In this document: piece by piece, positions 41,759-50,730 of the stretch
Position numbering within the stretch: position 1 is the first letter of the stretch
Layout: each line of letters begins with the position of its first letter
Made by a program: the position numbers and the translations under genes
Assembly (NCBI RefSeq): GCF_019947135.1
Contig: NZ_JAGSHT010000002.1
Span: 415,672 to 479,671 of the forward strand
Direction: 5' to 3'
Length of the DNA stretch: 64,000 nt
From: Occultella gossypii
GTDB lineage: Bacteria > Actinomycetota > Actinomycetes > Actinomycetales > Beutenbergiaceae
Notes under the pieces: generated by a model
What the model was told of the DNA's origin: nothing
Database searches by the model: none
Seen by the model: only the letters and a program-made list of their open reading frames with translations

Positions 41759-42409
41759 TCAGGCCATACCGAGAAGCGCCGGACCCCAGGCGACGCCGAC
41801 CACGCCGCCCGCCACCAGCCACGGCCCGAACGCGACAGCGGTGCGCCGGTCCGCCTTCGTGGTGGCCAGCAGGATCACCGCGAACAGACCGCCGAGCACG
41901 AATGCCGCGAGGATCCCGGCGGCCACGGCGGCCCAGCCGGTCCAGCCGAGGACCAGGGCGATCAGGGCACCGAGCTTCACATCGCCCAGGCCGAGGCCGG
42001 TCGGGCTGGCCAGGCACAGCAGCAGGAGCCCGAGACCGACCGCGGCCGCGCCGGCGAGCGCACGCAGCAGGTCCGGCCATGCGCCGGTGCTGGCTGCCGC
42101 CACCACGAGTGCGACGAGGACGACGGCGAACGCCGGCAACACGATGACGTCCGGTAGCCGGTGGGTCGCCACGTCCACGACGACGAGCAGCGAGCACGCC
42201 AGCGCGGCGACCGCCAGCGCCACGAGCTCGGCCCAGCCGCCGGCGACGGCGGCGGCCCCGGCGCCACCGAGGCACGCCAGCATGGCGTGCAGGCCGGAGT
42301 TGGGCAGCGTGGACTCCTCCCCTGCGAGAGTCCGCAGCCACGGGGTCAGGATCAGCGCCACGAGGCCGGTCAGCGCACCACAGACCAGCACCACCACGGG
42401 ATCGCCCAT
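41759..42409 (-). CDS. Prepilin peptidase, A24 family
   Basis: Aspartyl membrane protease that cleaves type IV-like prepilins. 216 residues, about seven helices, with the two catalytic aspartates: Asp79 in VVVDVATHRLPD and Asp143 in the GLGDVKLG motif. It lacks the N-terminal zinc and methyltransferase part of full PilD, so it is the short archaeal/Tad-like form. No pilus genes lie nearby. Wedged between aroE and aroC and probably carried on the same mRNA. Confidence 0.9.
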   Translation of the reverse strand: MGDPVVVLVCGALTGLVALILTPWLRTLAGEESTLPNSGLHAMLACLGGAGAAAVAGGWAELVALAVAALACSLLVVVDVATHRLPDVIVLPAFAVVLVALVVAAASTGAWPDLLRALAGAAAVGLGLLLLCLASPTGLGLGDVKLGALIALVLGWTGWAAVAAGILAAFVLGGLFAVILLATTKADRRTAVAFGPWLVAGGVVGVAWGPALLGMA

Positions 42410-42413
42410 GGGG

Positions 42414-43262
42414 TCAGTCCGCCAGCGCCTGCATCAGGGCCGAGCGCATCGCCTCGACCGGGCCCGGGCGCCCGGTCATCAGACGGACCTGCTCGGCGGC
42501 CTGATGCAGCAGCATCAGATAGCCGGGCGAGATCGAACCGCCGGCCGACCGCCACGCGGACGCGATCGCCGTCGGCCAGCCCTCGTACACGACGTCCAGC
42601 AGCACCTGATCGGCTTCGAGCGCGACGCCGTCGAGCAGGCCGACCAGGGAGTCCGCGGCGCCGTGCGGCAACGTCGAGATGACCACGTCCGCGCCGAGCA
42701 GCTCGCTGCGAGCCCGGTCGGTGTCGATCGTGACGTACTCGGGCGTGACGCCCATCCGGCCGGCCGCGCGCATCACCACGCCGGCGCGCCCGACGGACCG
42801 CATCAGGACCACCGGAGCGTGGATGCCGAGCTCGCCGAGCGCGGCGAGGGCGGCCGCGGCCGTGGCACCGGCGCCGATGATCACGCCGCGGCGGGCGTCC
42901 GCGCCCGGCGCCTGTGGGGTCGCCTCGCGCAACGCCTGGACCAGACCGTGCACGTCGGTGTTCGCGCCGATCAGCAGCCCGCCGGGCTGGAACAGCAGCG
43001 TGTTGACGACGCCCACGACCTTCGCGAGCGACTCCACGTGGTCACTGAGCGCCATGGCGCGCTGCTTGAGCGGCATGGTCAGCGAGAGCCCGGCCCAGGA
43101 ACTGTCCCGGCTGCGCACGAATGCCTCGAGGTCCGGCTCGTCCACGTCGTGGAGCTCGTAGGTCCAGTCGGTCAGCCCGAGCTCGGCGTAGGCGGCCCGG
43201 TGCAGCACCGGAGACAACGAGTGTGCGACGGGGTGGCCGAGCACCGCCGCGTGATGGCTCAT
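42414..43262 (-). CDS. aroE: Shikimate dehydrogenase
   Basis: NADPH-dependent reduction of dehydroshikimate. 282 residues with the shikimate-binding AHSLSPVLHRAAY, the catalytic Lys in LTMPLKQRAM, NTDVHG and the nucleotide-binding IGAGATAAAALAAL. Starts 2 bases after mltG and ends 4 bases before the prepilin peptidase gene. Confidence 0.95.
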   Translation of the reverse strand: MSHHAAVLGHPVAHSLSPVLHRAAYAELGLTDWTYELHDVDEPDLEAFVRSRDSSWAGLSLTMPLKQRAMALSDHVESLAKVVGVVNTLLFQPGGLLIGANTDVHGLVQALREATPQAPGADARRGVIIGAGATAAAALAALGELGIHAPVVLMRSVGRAGVVMRAAGRMGVTPEYVTIDTDRARSELLGADVVISTLPHGAADSLVGLLDGVALEADQVLLDVVYEGWPTAIASAWRSAGGSISPGYLMLLHQAAEQVRLMTGRPGPVEAMRSALMQALAD

Positions 43263-43264
43263 GC

Positions 43265-44458
43265 TCAGCCTTCGTCCTCCGTCGTCTCCTCCGGCGCCGC
43301 GGTCTGCTCGGCCAGCCAGTCACGGTACATCTGTTGGTTCACGAGGTGCTCGTCGTAGTCGGCGGTGAACCGCGTTTCCCCGGTGGTCGGGTTGACCGTG
43401 ACGAAGTAGCACCAGTCGCCCTCGGGCGGGTTCAGGACGGCGTCGACAGCGCCCGGGCCCGCGGCCCCGATCGGCGTCGGCGGCAGCCCTGGAACGATCC
43501 GGGTGTTGAATGGATGCTCCGTCTGCCACTCCGTGCGCGTGATCTCGGTCGCGATCCTGTTCAGTCCGTACGCATAGGTGGAGTCCATGCCGAGGGTCCC
43601 GTCTCCGGTGCAGCCCGCGAGCCGGTTCTCGAGCACCCGAGCGACCCTGTTCCAGTCGTCCTGGTTGGCGACCTCGGCTTCGACGATCGAGGCCTTGATG
43701 AGGAGCTCCGCGCGGTCCTCGGCGGGCACGTTCCGCTCGTCCAGGTTCGCCACCGTCAGGTCGACCATCTGCTGCAACACCGTGCTCGGCGTGGACTCCG
43801 GCTGGACCGTGTAGGTGGACGCGAACAGCCAGCCCTCGATCTCGCCGCCTGCCTCGGGAGGCAGGTAGGACGCGGCGACCTCGGCGGCGGCCGCGGCGAC
43901 ATCCTCCTCGGTGACCCCGAGCCGGTTCGCGATCCGCGCGTAGATCTTCGTGGCACGCCAGCCCTCGGGGATCGTGATGGTGAGGTCCGAGCGGCTGGCC
44001 GGGTCGAGGAGCGCGGCGACGGCGTCCGCGGCGTTCATCTGGGACTGCAGCGTGTAGGTGCCCGCCTGGATGCCCACGGCGTCCGGGTTGTTGCTGTAGG
44101 CCTGCACGAACGCATCGCTCGTGGCCACCACGTCGTTGTCGACGAGAGTGGTCGCGATGTCGGAGCCCGTGTCGCCGGTGTTGACCACGATCTGTACCTC
44201 GCCGGTACCGGGCCCGGGGTAGTCCGAGATGGTTTCGGTTGCCGACCCGTCGCCCGCCAGCATCGGACGGATCAGCACCCAGGCGCCCCCGATGAGCAGT
44301 GCGATCGCGACGAGCATCACGATGAACGTGATCAGGTTGCGGCGCCGCTGAGCGCGCCGCTTGGCCTGGCGCCGGCGCTGTGCGCGGCGTCGCGAGGCAG
44401 CCCGGTCCGGTTCCGGATCGGTGGCACCCGCCAGGGGTTCGTCGAAGAGGTCGGTCAC
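43265..44458 (-). CDS. mltG: Endolytic murein transglycosylase MltG
   Basis: Membrane-anchored lytic transglycosylase that cuts nascent glycan strands. 397 residues: a basic cytoplasmic N-terminus (RRRAQRRRQAKRRAQRRR), a membrane helix at about 42-62, then the extracytoplasmic YceG domain with the catalytic Glu in LLIKASIVEAEVANQ and the conserved TYAYGLNRIATEITR. GTG start overlapping the ruvX stop. Confidence 0.94.
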   Translation of the reverse strand: MTDLFDEPLAGATDPEPDRAASRRRAQRRRQAKRRAQRRRNLITFIVMLVAIALLIGGAWVLIRPMLAGDGSATETISDYPGPGTGEVQIVVNTGDTGSDIATTLVDNDVVATSDAFVQAYSNNPDAVGIQAGTYTLQSQMNAADAVAALLDPASRSDLTITIPEGWRATKIYARIANRLGVTEEDVAAAAAEVAASYLPPEAGGEIEGWLFASTYTVQPESTPSTVLQQMVDLTVANLDERNVPAEDRAELLIKASIVEAEVANQDDWNRVARVLENRLAGCTGDGTLGMDSTYAYGLNRIATEITRTEWQTEHPFNTRIVPGLPPTPIGAAGPGAVDAVLNPPEGDWCYFVTVNPTTGETRFTADYDEHLVNQQMYRDWLAEQTAAPEETTEDEG

Positions 44459-44955
44459 CGTTCCTCCTCCTGGGATGTCGGTTCGTTCACTGTGCCGCCG
44501 CTCTCGATGGCCGTGCCGGGCGGCCGGCCGAGGTGACGTTCCTGGTCGAGCGCAGCCTGCAGGATCATGGTCGCGGCGACCTGGTCCACTACTTGTCTGT
44601 GTTTGCGCCCGGCCCGTCCCGACGCGTGCAGGGCCTGGTGTGCCGAGACGGTCGTCAGCCGTTCATCGACGAGGCGCACAGGAGTGGGGCGGACCGCTAG
44701 TGCAACCGCCCTAGCGTACGCGCGAACCCTGAGAGCCGCAGTTCCCTCCTCGCCGGACATGCTCCGGGGCAGGCCGACGATGACCTCGATGGCGTCGTTC
44801 TCGGCCACGATCTCGGCGAGCTCGTCGATGCCTCGGCCGGGGCCGGAACGTGCCACGGTACGCACCGGTGTGGCCAGCATGCCGTGCGGATCGCAGCGCG
44901 CCACACCGATGCGGACGGTGCCGACGTCAACACCGATCCGCACGCCCGTCCGCAT
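44455..44955 (-). CDS. ruvX: RuvX/YqgF-family nuclease
   Basis: RNase H-like fold protein, proposed Holliday junction resolvase and, in E. coli, a pre-16S rRNA 5' maturation nuclease. The ATG at 44955 gives 166 residues with IGVDVGTVRIGVARCD (metal-binding Asp), VGLPRSMSGEEG, LVDERLTTVSA and the C-terminal VDQVAATMILQAAL. The open frame upstream overlaps alaS and is a shadow. Confidence 0.94.
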   Translation of the reverse strand: MRTGVRIGVDVGTVRIGVARCDPHGMLATPVRTVARSGPGRGIDELAEIVAENDAIEVIVGLPRSMSGEEGTAALRVRAYARAVALAVRPTPVRLVDERLTTVSAHQALHASGRAGRKHRQVVDQVAATMILQAALDQERHLGRPPGTAIESGGTVNEPTSQEEER

Positions 44956-44968
44956 GCCCTCGGGGCCG

Positions 44969-47647
44969 TCAACCACCGATGGCGTCCAGGTCCGCGGTGA
45001 TCGCCGTGAGCGCCTCGGCCAGCGCCCCCGCGTCGGTGCCCCCGCCCTGCGCGATGTCGTCCTTGCCGCCACCGCCGCCGCCGAGCCGGCCGGCCGCCGT
45101 CCGTACCAGGGCGCCCGCCTTCGCGCCCGCGGCGCGGGCCGCCTCGTTCGTCGCCACGACCACCACCGGGCGCTCCTTGACGAGGGCGCCGATGGCCACC
45201 ACGGAACCGGAGGCGTTGCCGAGCCGGTCCCGGACGTCCAGGGCGAGGCTGCGCACGTCGTCCGTCGAAGCGACCTCACCGATGTCGGTGGTCACGACGA
45301 GCAGGCCGCCGTGCGTGGCCGCCTGCGCCGCGAGCGTGCCCGCCCCCGCGAGCAGCTGTCCCTGACGCAGCGCCGCGAGCTCCTTCTCGGCGTCCTTCAA
45401 GCGGGTGAGCAGGCCGGAGACCCGCTCCGGCAGCTCCTCGCTGCGGGCGCCGACGAGTTGGGAGAGCTGGCCGACGAGCGCATGCTCGCGCGCTCCGTAG
45501 CTGTAGGCGCCCGCGCCGACGAGTGCGTCGATGCGACGCACGCCGGAACCGATGGACGCCTCGCCGAGGAGGGTGACCAGGCCCAGTTCCCCGGACGTGC
45601 GCACGTGGGTGCCACCGCAGAGTTCCTTCGACCAGTCCCCGCCGATCGAGACCACGCGGACGCGGTCGCCGTACTTCTCGCCGAACAGGGCCATGGCGCC
45701 CTGGGCGCGGGCCTCGTCGAGTCCCATGACCGCGTCGGTCACCTCGAGGTTCTCCGCGAGCTGGGTGTTCACCCGTTCCTCGATCTCCGAGAGCACACCC
45801 GCGGGCACCCCGGATCCGGACCGGAAGTCGAACCGGACCCGGCTCGGCGCATTCTCGGAGCCCGCCTGGGTGGCCGAGTCACCGAGCGACTCACGCAGCG
45901 CCTTGTGCACCATGTGCGTGGCGGTGTGCGCGCGGCTGATCGCCCGACGGCGGTCGCTGTTGATCGTGGCCGTCGCACCCTCGTCGAGGGTCACGTCGCC
46001 GTCCACGAGCCGGCCCCGGTGCACGGGCATGCCCTTGACGGGCGCCTGCACGTCGTCCACCTCGACCAGGCCACCGCCGTCCAGCACGATCGTGCCGTGG
46101 TCGGCGAGCTGACCGCCGGCCTCCGCGTAGAACGGGGTGCGGTCCAGGATGATCTCGACGTCGGCGGGGGCGTGTGCCTGCGGCACCGCCACGCCGTCGA
46201 CCAGGATCGCCGCGACCCGCGCGGGCGCGGTGTGGTCGGTGTAACCGAGGAACTGCACGGGCGCATCCAGCTCGGACTGCAGGCCCTGGTAGACCTGTGT
46301 GTCGACCCCACCGCTGCGCTTGGCGAGGGCATCCGCGCGGGCGCGCTGACGCTGCTCGGTCATGAGGGTCCGGAACGCCTCCTCGTCGACCTTCAGGCCC
46401 TGCTCCGCGGCCATCTCGAGGGTCAGGTCGATCGGGAAGCCGTAGGTGTCGTGCAGCGCGAACGCCTGGTCCCCGGCGAGCAGCGTGCCGCCGGAGGACT
46501 TCACCTTCGCCACCGCGGAGTCAAGGATCGTGGTGCCGGAGTCGAGAGTGCGCCGGAACGCCTCCTCCTCGCCGTACGCGATCTGGGAGATCCGCGCGAA
46601 GTCCGACTCCAGCTCCGGGTAGGAGGCCTTCATCGCGTCCTTGGACACCGGCAGCAGGACCGGGAGGGTCGGCTCGGTGACGCCGAGGAGGCGCATCGCG
46701 CGCACGGCTCGGCGCAGCAGCCGGCGCAGCACATAGCCGCGTCCCTCGTTCGCGGGCTTGATGCCGTCGGAGATGAGCATCAGGGCCGAGCGCACGTGGT
46801 CGGCAACGACGCGCATCCGCACGTCGTCGTCGTGGTTGTCGCCGTAGCGCTTGCCGGAGAGCCGCTGCGCCGCCGCGATGACCGGGAACACCTCGTCGAT
46901 CTCGTACATGTTGTCGACGCCCTGCTTGAGGAACGCGACCCGCTCGAGGCCCAGACCGGTGTCGATGTTCTTCTTGCGCAGCTCGCCGAGGATCTCGAAG
47001 TGGTCCTTCGTGCCGCCGTCCGCGCGCTCGTACTGCATGAACACGAGGTTCCAGATCTCGAGGTAGCGGTCCTCGTCGGCGATCGGTCCGCCCTCGACGC
47101 CGAACTCGGGACCCCGGTCCACGTAGATCTCCGAGCACGGGCCGGCCGGGCCGCGCGCGCCGGTGGACCAGTAGTTGTCCCGCATGCCGCGGCGCTGGAT
47201 CCGCTCGGCCGGCAGGCCCGCGATCTCCTGCCACAGCCCGAACGCCTCGTCATCGTCCTGGTACACCGTGACCCAGATGATCTCGGGGTCGAACCCGAGC
47301 CCGCCCTCGTCCTCGGAGCCCGTGATGAACTCCCAGGCGTACCGGATCGCCTCCTCCTTGAAGTAGTCACCGAAGGAGAAGTTGCCGTTCATCTGGAAGA
47401 ACGTGCCGTGCCGGGTGGTCTTGCCGACCTCTTCGATGTCCGAGGTGCGCACGCACTTCTGCACGCTCGTCGCGCGCGTCCACGGCGGGGTCTGCTCCCC
47501 CGTCATGTACGGGATGAACGGGACCATGCCGGCGATCACGAACAGCGTGGAGGGGTCCGGGGAGATCAGCGAGGCGGACGGCACCACGGTATGGCCGCGG
47601 TCGGAGAAGTAGGTCAGCCAACGGCGTCGGATCTCGGCGGTGCGCAT
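44969..47647 (-). CDS. alaS: Alanyl-tRNA synthetase
   Basis: The ATG at 47647 gives 892 residues. Catalytic class II core: [16 protein letters not shown] and [13 protein letters not shown]. The editing domain has the zinc ligands in [14 protein letters not shown] and CGGTHV. The C-terminal C-Ala domain ends in the glycine-rich [16 protein letters not shown] hairpin with 8-9-base arms (47679-47697) lies in its leader. Confidence 0.98.
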   Translation of the reverse strand: MRTAEIRRRWLTYFSDRGHTVVPSASLISPDPSTLFVIAGMVPFIPYMTGEQTPPWTRATSVQKCVRTSDIEEVGKTTRHGTFFQMNGNFSFGDYFKEEAIRYAWEFITGSEDEGGLGFDPEIIWVTVYQDDDEAFGLWQEIAGLPAERIQRRGMRDNYWSTGARGPAGPCSEIYVDRGPEFGVEGGPIADEDRYLEIWNLVFMQYERADGGTKDHFEILGELRKKNIDTGLGLERVAFLKQGVDNMYEIDEVFPVIAAAQRLSGKRYGDNHDDDVRMRVVADHVRSALMLISDGIKPANEGRGYVLRRLLRRAVRAMRLLGVTEPTLPVLLPVSKDAMKASYPELESDFARISQIAYGEEEAFRRTLDSGTTILDSAVAKVKSSGGTLLAGDQAFALHDTYGFPIDLTLEMAAEQGLKVDEEAFRTLMTEQRQRARADALAKRSGGVDTQVYQGLQSELDAPVQFLGYTDHTAPARVAAILVDGVAVPQAHAPADVEIILDRTPFYAEAGGQLADHGTIVLDGGGLVEVDDVQAPVKGMPVHRGRLVDGDVTLDEGATATINSDRRRAISRAHTATHMVHKALRESLGDSATQAGSENAPSRVRFDFRSGSGVPAGVLSEIEERVNTQLAENLEVTDAVMGLDEARAQGAMALFGEKYGDRVRVVSIGGDWSKELCGGTHVRTSGELGLVTLLGEASIGSGVRRIDALVGAGAYSYGAREHALVGQLSQLVGARSEELPERVSGLLTRLKDAEKELAALRQGQLLAGAGTLAAQAATHGGLLVVTTDIGEVASTDDVRSLALDVRDRLGNASGSVVAIGALVKERPVVVVATNEAARAAGAKAGALVRTAAGRLGGGGGGKDDIAQGGGTDAGALAEALTAITADLDAIGG

Positions 47648-47678
47648 GGGTCCTCGTTCGGGGATAGATCGGGGCGGA

Positions 47679-47697
47679 CCTGCCGGCGGCCGGCAGG
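47679..47697 (-). terminator. Leader hairpin upstream of alaS
   Basis: CCTGCCGGC-G-GCCGGCAGG on the plus strand, a perfect palindrome that can fold as an 8-base-pair stem with a 3-base loop. Between the DUF6167 stop and alaS. No T-run, so termination is uncertain. Confidence 0.4.
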
Positions 47698-47723
47698 GCG
47701 CTGCTCGGTGGCGCTCGGAGCGC

Positions 47724-48065
47724 CTAGAAGAACTCGTTCTCGTCGTCCGGGTCGTAGCCACCGGACTCGGCAGCGGCGCGACGGTCGGCGGCGCGACGCT
47801 CCTCGCGTACCCGGGCGGCCCGCGCCTGCTCCTCCTCGGATGGCAGCAGGGCAGCGGTGAGGGCCGCCTCGTTCTCGGCCATCGAGGCCCGGAACGTCTC
47901 GCCGAGCTCCTTGGCGGTGGTGGCGAGCTCGGTGATCGAGTCCGCGATGCCGGCAGGGCTGACCGCGTGGGCCACCTTGCCGACGGTGTTGTTCAGACGG
48001 CCGACCTGGCGCAGCACCAGCACGGTGACGCCCACGCCGACGCCGATCCAGAACAGCCGCTTCAC
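47724..48065 (-). CDS. DUF6167-like small membrane protein
   Basis: From the GTG at 48065 (overlapping the DUF948 stop as GTGA) the product has 113 residues: a membrane helix at residues 2-20 ([18 protein letters not shown]), then a helical region ([41 protein letters not shown]) and a charged tail. Its position between the DUF948 gene and alaS matches the conserved actinobacterial pair; function unknown. Confidence 0.82.
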   Translation of the reverse strand: MKRLFWIGVGVGVTVLVLRQVGRLNNTVGKVAHAVSPAGIADSITELATTAKELGETFRASMAENEAALTAALLPSEEEQARAARVREERRAADRRAAAESGGYDPDDENEFF

Positions 48066-48415
48066 TTCTTCTCCGCCTTGCCGAACAGGCCGCGCACCGC
48101 CAGCGAGAAGGCCGCCACCTTGATCAGCGGCGCGCCGACGGTGGCGGCGACAAGGGACGTCATCGCCGACACGTTCGTGGAGACCTCGGCCACCGCCGTC
48201 GTGACCGTGTCCACCTTGGCGATCTGGCCGTTGGTGGACGTGATGGTCTGCGCGGCCTCGTCGATCACCGGGAGGGTGTGCTCGGTGATCTGGGCCAGGG
48301 ACGTGCGCGCCTCGTCCATGACGCGGCCGAGCTTGAACAGCGGGATCGCGAGCGCTCCCACGAGCAGCACGAACGCGATCGCCGCGATCAGACCTGCGAT
48401 GTCTCCCAATGCCAT
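48062..48415 (-). CDS. DUF948 domain protein
   Basis: 117 residues with one N-terminal membrane helix (residues 5-26) and a long coiled-coil-like segment (MDEARTSLAQITEHTLPVIDEAAQTI). DUF948 proteins are thought to be membrane-tethered and envelope-related, but no activity is known. Translated with the DUF6167 gene by a GTGA overlap; a GGAGG site precedes the ATG. Confidence 0.88.
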   Translation of the reverse strand: MALGDIAGLIAAIAFVLLVGALAIPLFKLGRVMDEARTSLAQITEHTLPVIDEAAQTITSTNGQIAKVDTVTTAVAEVSTNVSAMTSLVAATVGAPLIKVAAFSLAVRGLFGKAEKK

Positions 48416-48593
48416 GACGGTGCCTCCTGAGGCTTCTGGGGCGGGGGGAAGATCCTCGGGGCGACACTACCCGTTTCGGCTCGGGAACCGGGTACCCGAA
48501 CCGGAGTCGGGTGCTGAAACGAACCCACCCCGGGTACGGCCATGGTGCGGCCGTCCCGGGGCGGGCTCGATGCTCCGACGATCGTCTGCTGCG

Positions 48594-49220
48594 TCAGCGC
48601 GAGTAGTGCTCCACGACCAGCTGGACCTCACAGGTCACGGGGACCTCGGCGCGCTTCGGGCGGCGGACCAGTTCGAAGCGGAGCTTCTCGAGGTCGACGC
48701 TCAGGTACTCGGGCACCTGGGGCAGGACGTCCCGGTGGGCGCCGGCGGCGGCCACCTGGAACGGCACCATGGTCTGGCTGCGCGGCTTGACCTGTACGAC
48801 CTGGCCCGGCTTCACGCGGAAGGAGGGGCGGTCCACGAGCTTGCCGTCGACCAGAACGTGGCGGTGCACCACGGACTGGCGGGCCTGGGCGATGGTGCGG
48901 GCGAAGCCGGCGCGCAGCACGAGGGCGTCGAGACGCATCTCGAGCAGCTCGACCAGCGACTCACCGGTCAGCCACGGCTCGCGGCGGGCCTCGTCGAAGG
49001 CGCGGCGAAGCTGGACCTCACGCAGCCCGTACTGGGCGCGCAGACGCTGCTTCTCCTTCAACCGGACGGCGTAGTCGCTCTCGGTGCGGCGACGGGCGCG
49101 GCCGTGCTCGCCCGGCGGGTACGGCCGCTTCTCGAAGTACTTGACGGCCTTCGGCGTGAGGGCGAGGCCCAGCGCGCGGGACAGTCGCACCTGGCGGCGC
49201 GTGCGGTTCTGTGATGCCAT
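48594..49220 (-). CDS. rpsD: 30S ribosomal protein S4
   Basis: Primary 16S rRNA-binding protein and translational repressor in many bacteria. 208 residues of the zinc-free type: the N-terminus lacks the CxxC motifs (MASQNRTRRQVRLSRALG), followed by YFEKRPYPPGEHG and the S4 RNA-binding domain (MRLDALVLRAGFARTIAQARQSVVHRHVLVDG). This is the copy expected beside rarA-alaS in actinobacteria. The leader contains a large hairpin. Confidence 0.97.
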   Translation of the reverse strand: MASQNRTRRQVRLSRALGLALTPKAVKYFEKRPYPPGEHGRARRRTESDYAVRLKEKQRLRAQYGLREVQLRRAFDEARREPWLTGESLVELLEMRLDALVLRAGFARTIAQARQSVVHRHVLVDGKLVDRPSFRVKPGQVVQVKPRSQTMVPFQVAAAGAHRDVLPQVPEYLSVDLEKLRFELVRRPKRAEVPVTCEVQLVVEHYSR

Positions 49221-49254
49221 GCGAAATGTGTTCCTGTCGTGTTATTGATGACGT

Positions 49255-49289
49255 CACACCACTCCTCCGGCGGATGCCGGTGTGGTGTG
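49255..49289 (-). promoter_or_regulatory. Hairpin in the rpsD leader
   Basis: CACACCAC (49255-49262) pairs with GTGGTGTG (49282-49289), with an inner CCGG/CCGG stem. No T-run. It begins 34 bases before the rpsD start. A candidate S4-binding autoregulatory structure, but not matched to a known leader. Confidence 0.45.
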
Positions 49290-49346
49290 GGGCCGACTCC
49301 CGATCGCGTCCCTGACGGGTGCGCGACCCTCGGCTAGGGCCCCAGG

Positions 49347-49360
49347 TGTCCGAACGGACA
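49347..49360. promoter_or_regulatory. Perfect 14-base palindrome between rpsD and the P450 gene
   Basis: TGTCCG-AA-CGGACA. It lies just downstream of a TAGACT (49374-49369, minus strand) that may be the rpsD -10 box, and 66 bases upstream of the P450 start. It could be an operator for either gene. Confidence 0.45.
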
Positions 49361-49425
49361 ACCCAGAAAGTCTACCGCACCGATCGGGGCCGCATGGCAC
49401 AGTGGCTGGGAACGAAGGGAGCCGC

Positions 49426-50709
49426 GTGACCGTCCTGTCCTACCGCCCGGCCGAGGTCCTCGGGCGTTGCCATGACCGATTCGGCCCGGTGCTACGTGTT
49501 GGTGGCCGGCGCGGGTTCGCATACGTGCGTGGCGAGGCAGCCAACGCGGCCGTGTTCGCGGCCTCGGACCGGTTCCGCTGGGAGGAGGCCTTCGCCGGTC
49601 TGGTGCCGGTGGACGGGCCGACCTCCATGATCGTCTCGGACGGGGCGCAGCACCGGCGACGGCGCCGTCTCGTGCAGCCCGCCATGCACCATCGGCAAGT
49701 CGCCCACTATGTGCAGATCATGGCTGCCACGGCGGACGAGGCCATCGATGGTCTGCGGCCCGGCACCGACGCGGACGCCTACGCCGTGTTCCGTGGCGCC
49801 ATCCGGCGCAGCACCATCCACGCGTTGTTCGGGCCCGACCTCGCAGCGGACGCGGACGCTCTGGGGCGGAGTCTGCAACCGCTGCTGGACCTGGTGGACG
49901 GTCTGCCCGCCGCCACCGACTGGCACCGACGACTGCGCACGCCTGCCTGGCAGCGCGCCGGCCGGGCCCGGGCGACGCTAGACCGGCGCATCCGCGCGGA
50001 GATCGCCCGCACCCGCCTCCTCGGCCCGCGTGCGGGCGATCACGTGCTCGCGACGCTGGTCAACGGCCGCGACGACGACGGCGACGGCCTCACCGACCGG
50101 GAGATCCGGGATCAGGTCGTCACCCTGATCGCGGCCGGCTACGAGACGACCAGTTCCGCCATGGCGTGGGCGATCTACTCGCTCGCGACGGAACCCGCCG
50201 TGTGGGCGACCGCACGCGCCGAGGTGCGCGACGCCGTCGGCGACCGGCCACCGGGACCGGGCGACCTGCGCGACCTGCCGTACCTGGCCGCCGTCGTGAA
50301 CGAGACGCTGCGCCTGTACCCGCCCGCGGTCGTGACCGCGCGATACGTGGCGCAGGACTTCGAGGTGGAGGGACGGCTCATCCGAGCGGGTGCGACCCTG
50401 CTGCTCAGCCCGTACCTGACCCACCGGATGCCCGAGTACTGGGACCGCCCACTCCAGTTCCGCCCGCAGCGGTGGATGCCCGGATCGGCCGAGTACACGA
50501 AGCCGGGCCCGGCGCGCTACCTGCCGTTCGGGGGCGGCCCGCATCGGTGCATCGGGGCGACCATGGCCACGACCGAACTGATCGTGATGCTGGCCCGGGT
50601 GGTCGCTCGCCTGGACCTGACCCTGCCCGCCCAGCGGATCCGTCCCACCGGATTCGCGGCGATGCGGCCTCGGGACGGCCTGCGCGTGCACGTCACCGCA
50701 CGCCGGTGA
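49426..50709 (+). CDS. Cytochrome P450
   Basis: Heme monooxygenase, 427 residues from the GTG at 49426 (GAAGGGAG upstream). The heme loop is FGGGPHRCIG with Cys375 as thiolate ligand, the I-helix reads AAGYETTSSAMAW, and the ExxR is in VNETLRLYPPAV. The sequence after HRM(PEYWDRPLQFRPQRWMP) is typical of bacterial P450s acting on lipids or terpenoids. No ferredoxin or reductase gene is near, so electron partners must come from elsewhere. Inserted between rpsD and rarA, on the opposite strand to both. Confidence 0.93.
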   Translation: MTVLSYRPAEVLGRCHDRFGPVLRVGGRRGFAYVRGEAANAAVFAASDRFRWEEAFAGLVPVDGPTSMIVSDGAQHRRRRRLVQPAMHHRQVAHYVQIMAATADEAIDGLRPGTDADAYAVFRGAIRRSTIHALFGPDLAADADALGRSLQPLLDLVDGLPAATDWHRRLRTPAWQRAGRARATLDRRIRAEIARTRLLGPRAGDHVLATLVNGRDDDGDGLTDREIRDQVVTLIAAGYETTSSAMAWAIYSLATEPAVWATARAEVRDAVGDRPPGPGDLRDLPYLAAVVNETLRLYPPAVVTARYVAQDFEVEGRLIRAGATLLLSPYLTHRMPEYWDRPLQFRPQRWMPGSAEYTKPGPARYLPFGGGPHRCIGATMATTELIVMLARVVARLDLTLPAQRIRPTGFAAMRPRDGLRVHVTARR

Positions 50710-50730
50710 GCGGCGCACGCGAGGCTGCTC

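Noticed and set aside
41001..43358. Open frame of 785 codons on the plus strand across aroC, the prepilin peptidase gene and aroE
   Set aside because: It crosses three recognised genes and their boundaries without any domain of its own.
47679..47697. T-box or other tRNA-sensing leader before alaS
   Set aside because: The leader is only about 76 bases and has a single hairpin; no specifier loop or T-box sequence is seen.
44567..47860. Open frame of 1097 codons on the plus strand opposite alaS
   Set aside because: Same cause. alaS on the minus strand has all synthetase motifs; the antisense product has low complexity.
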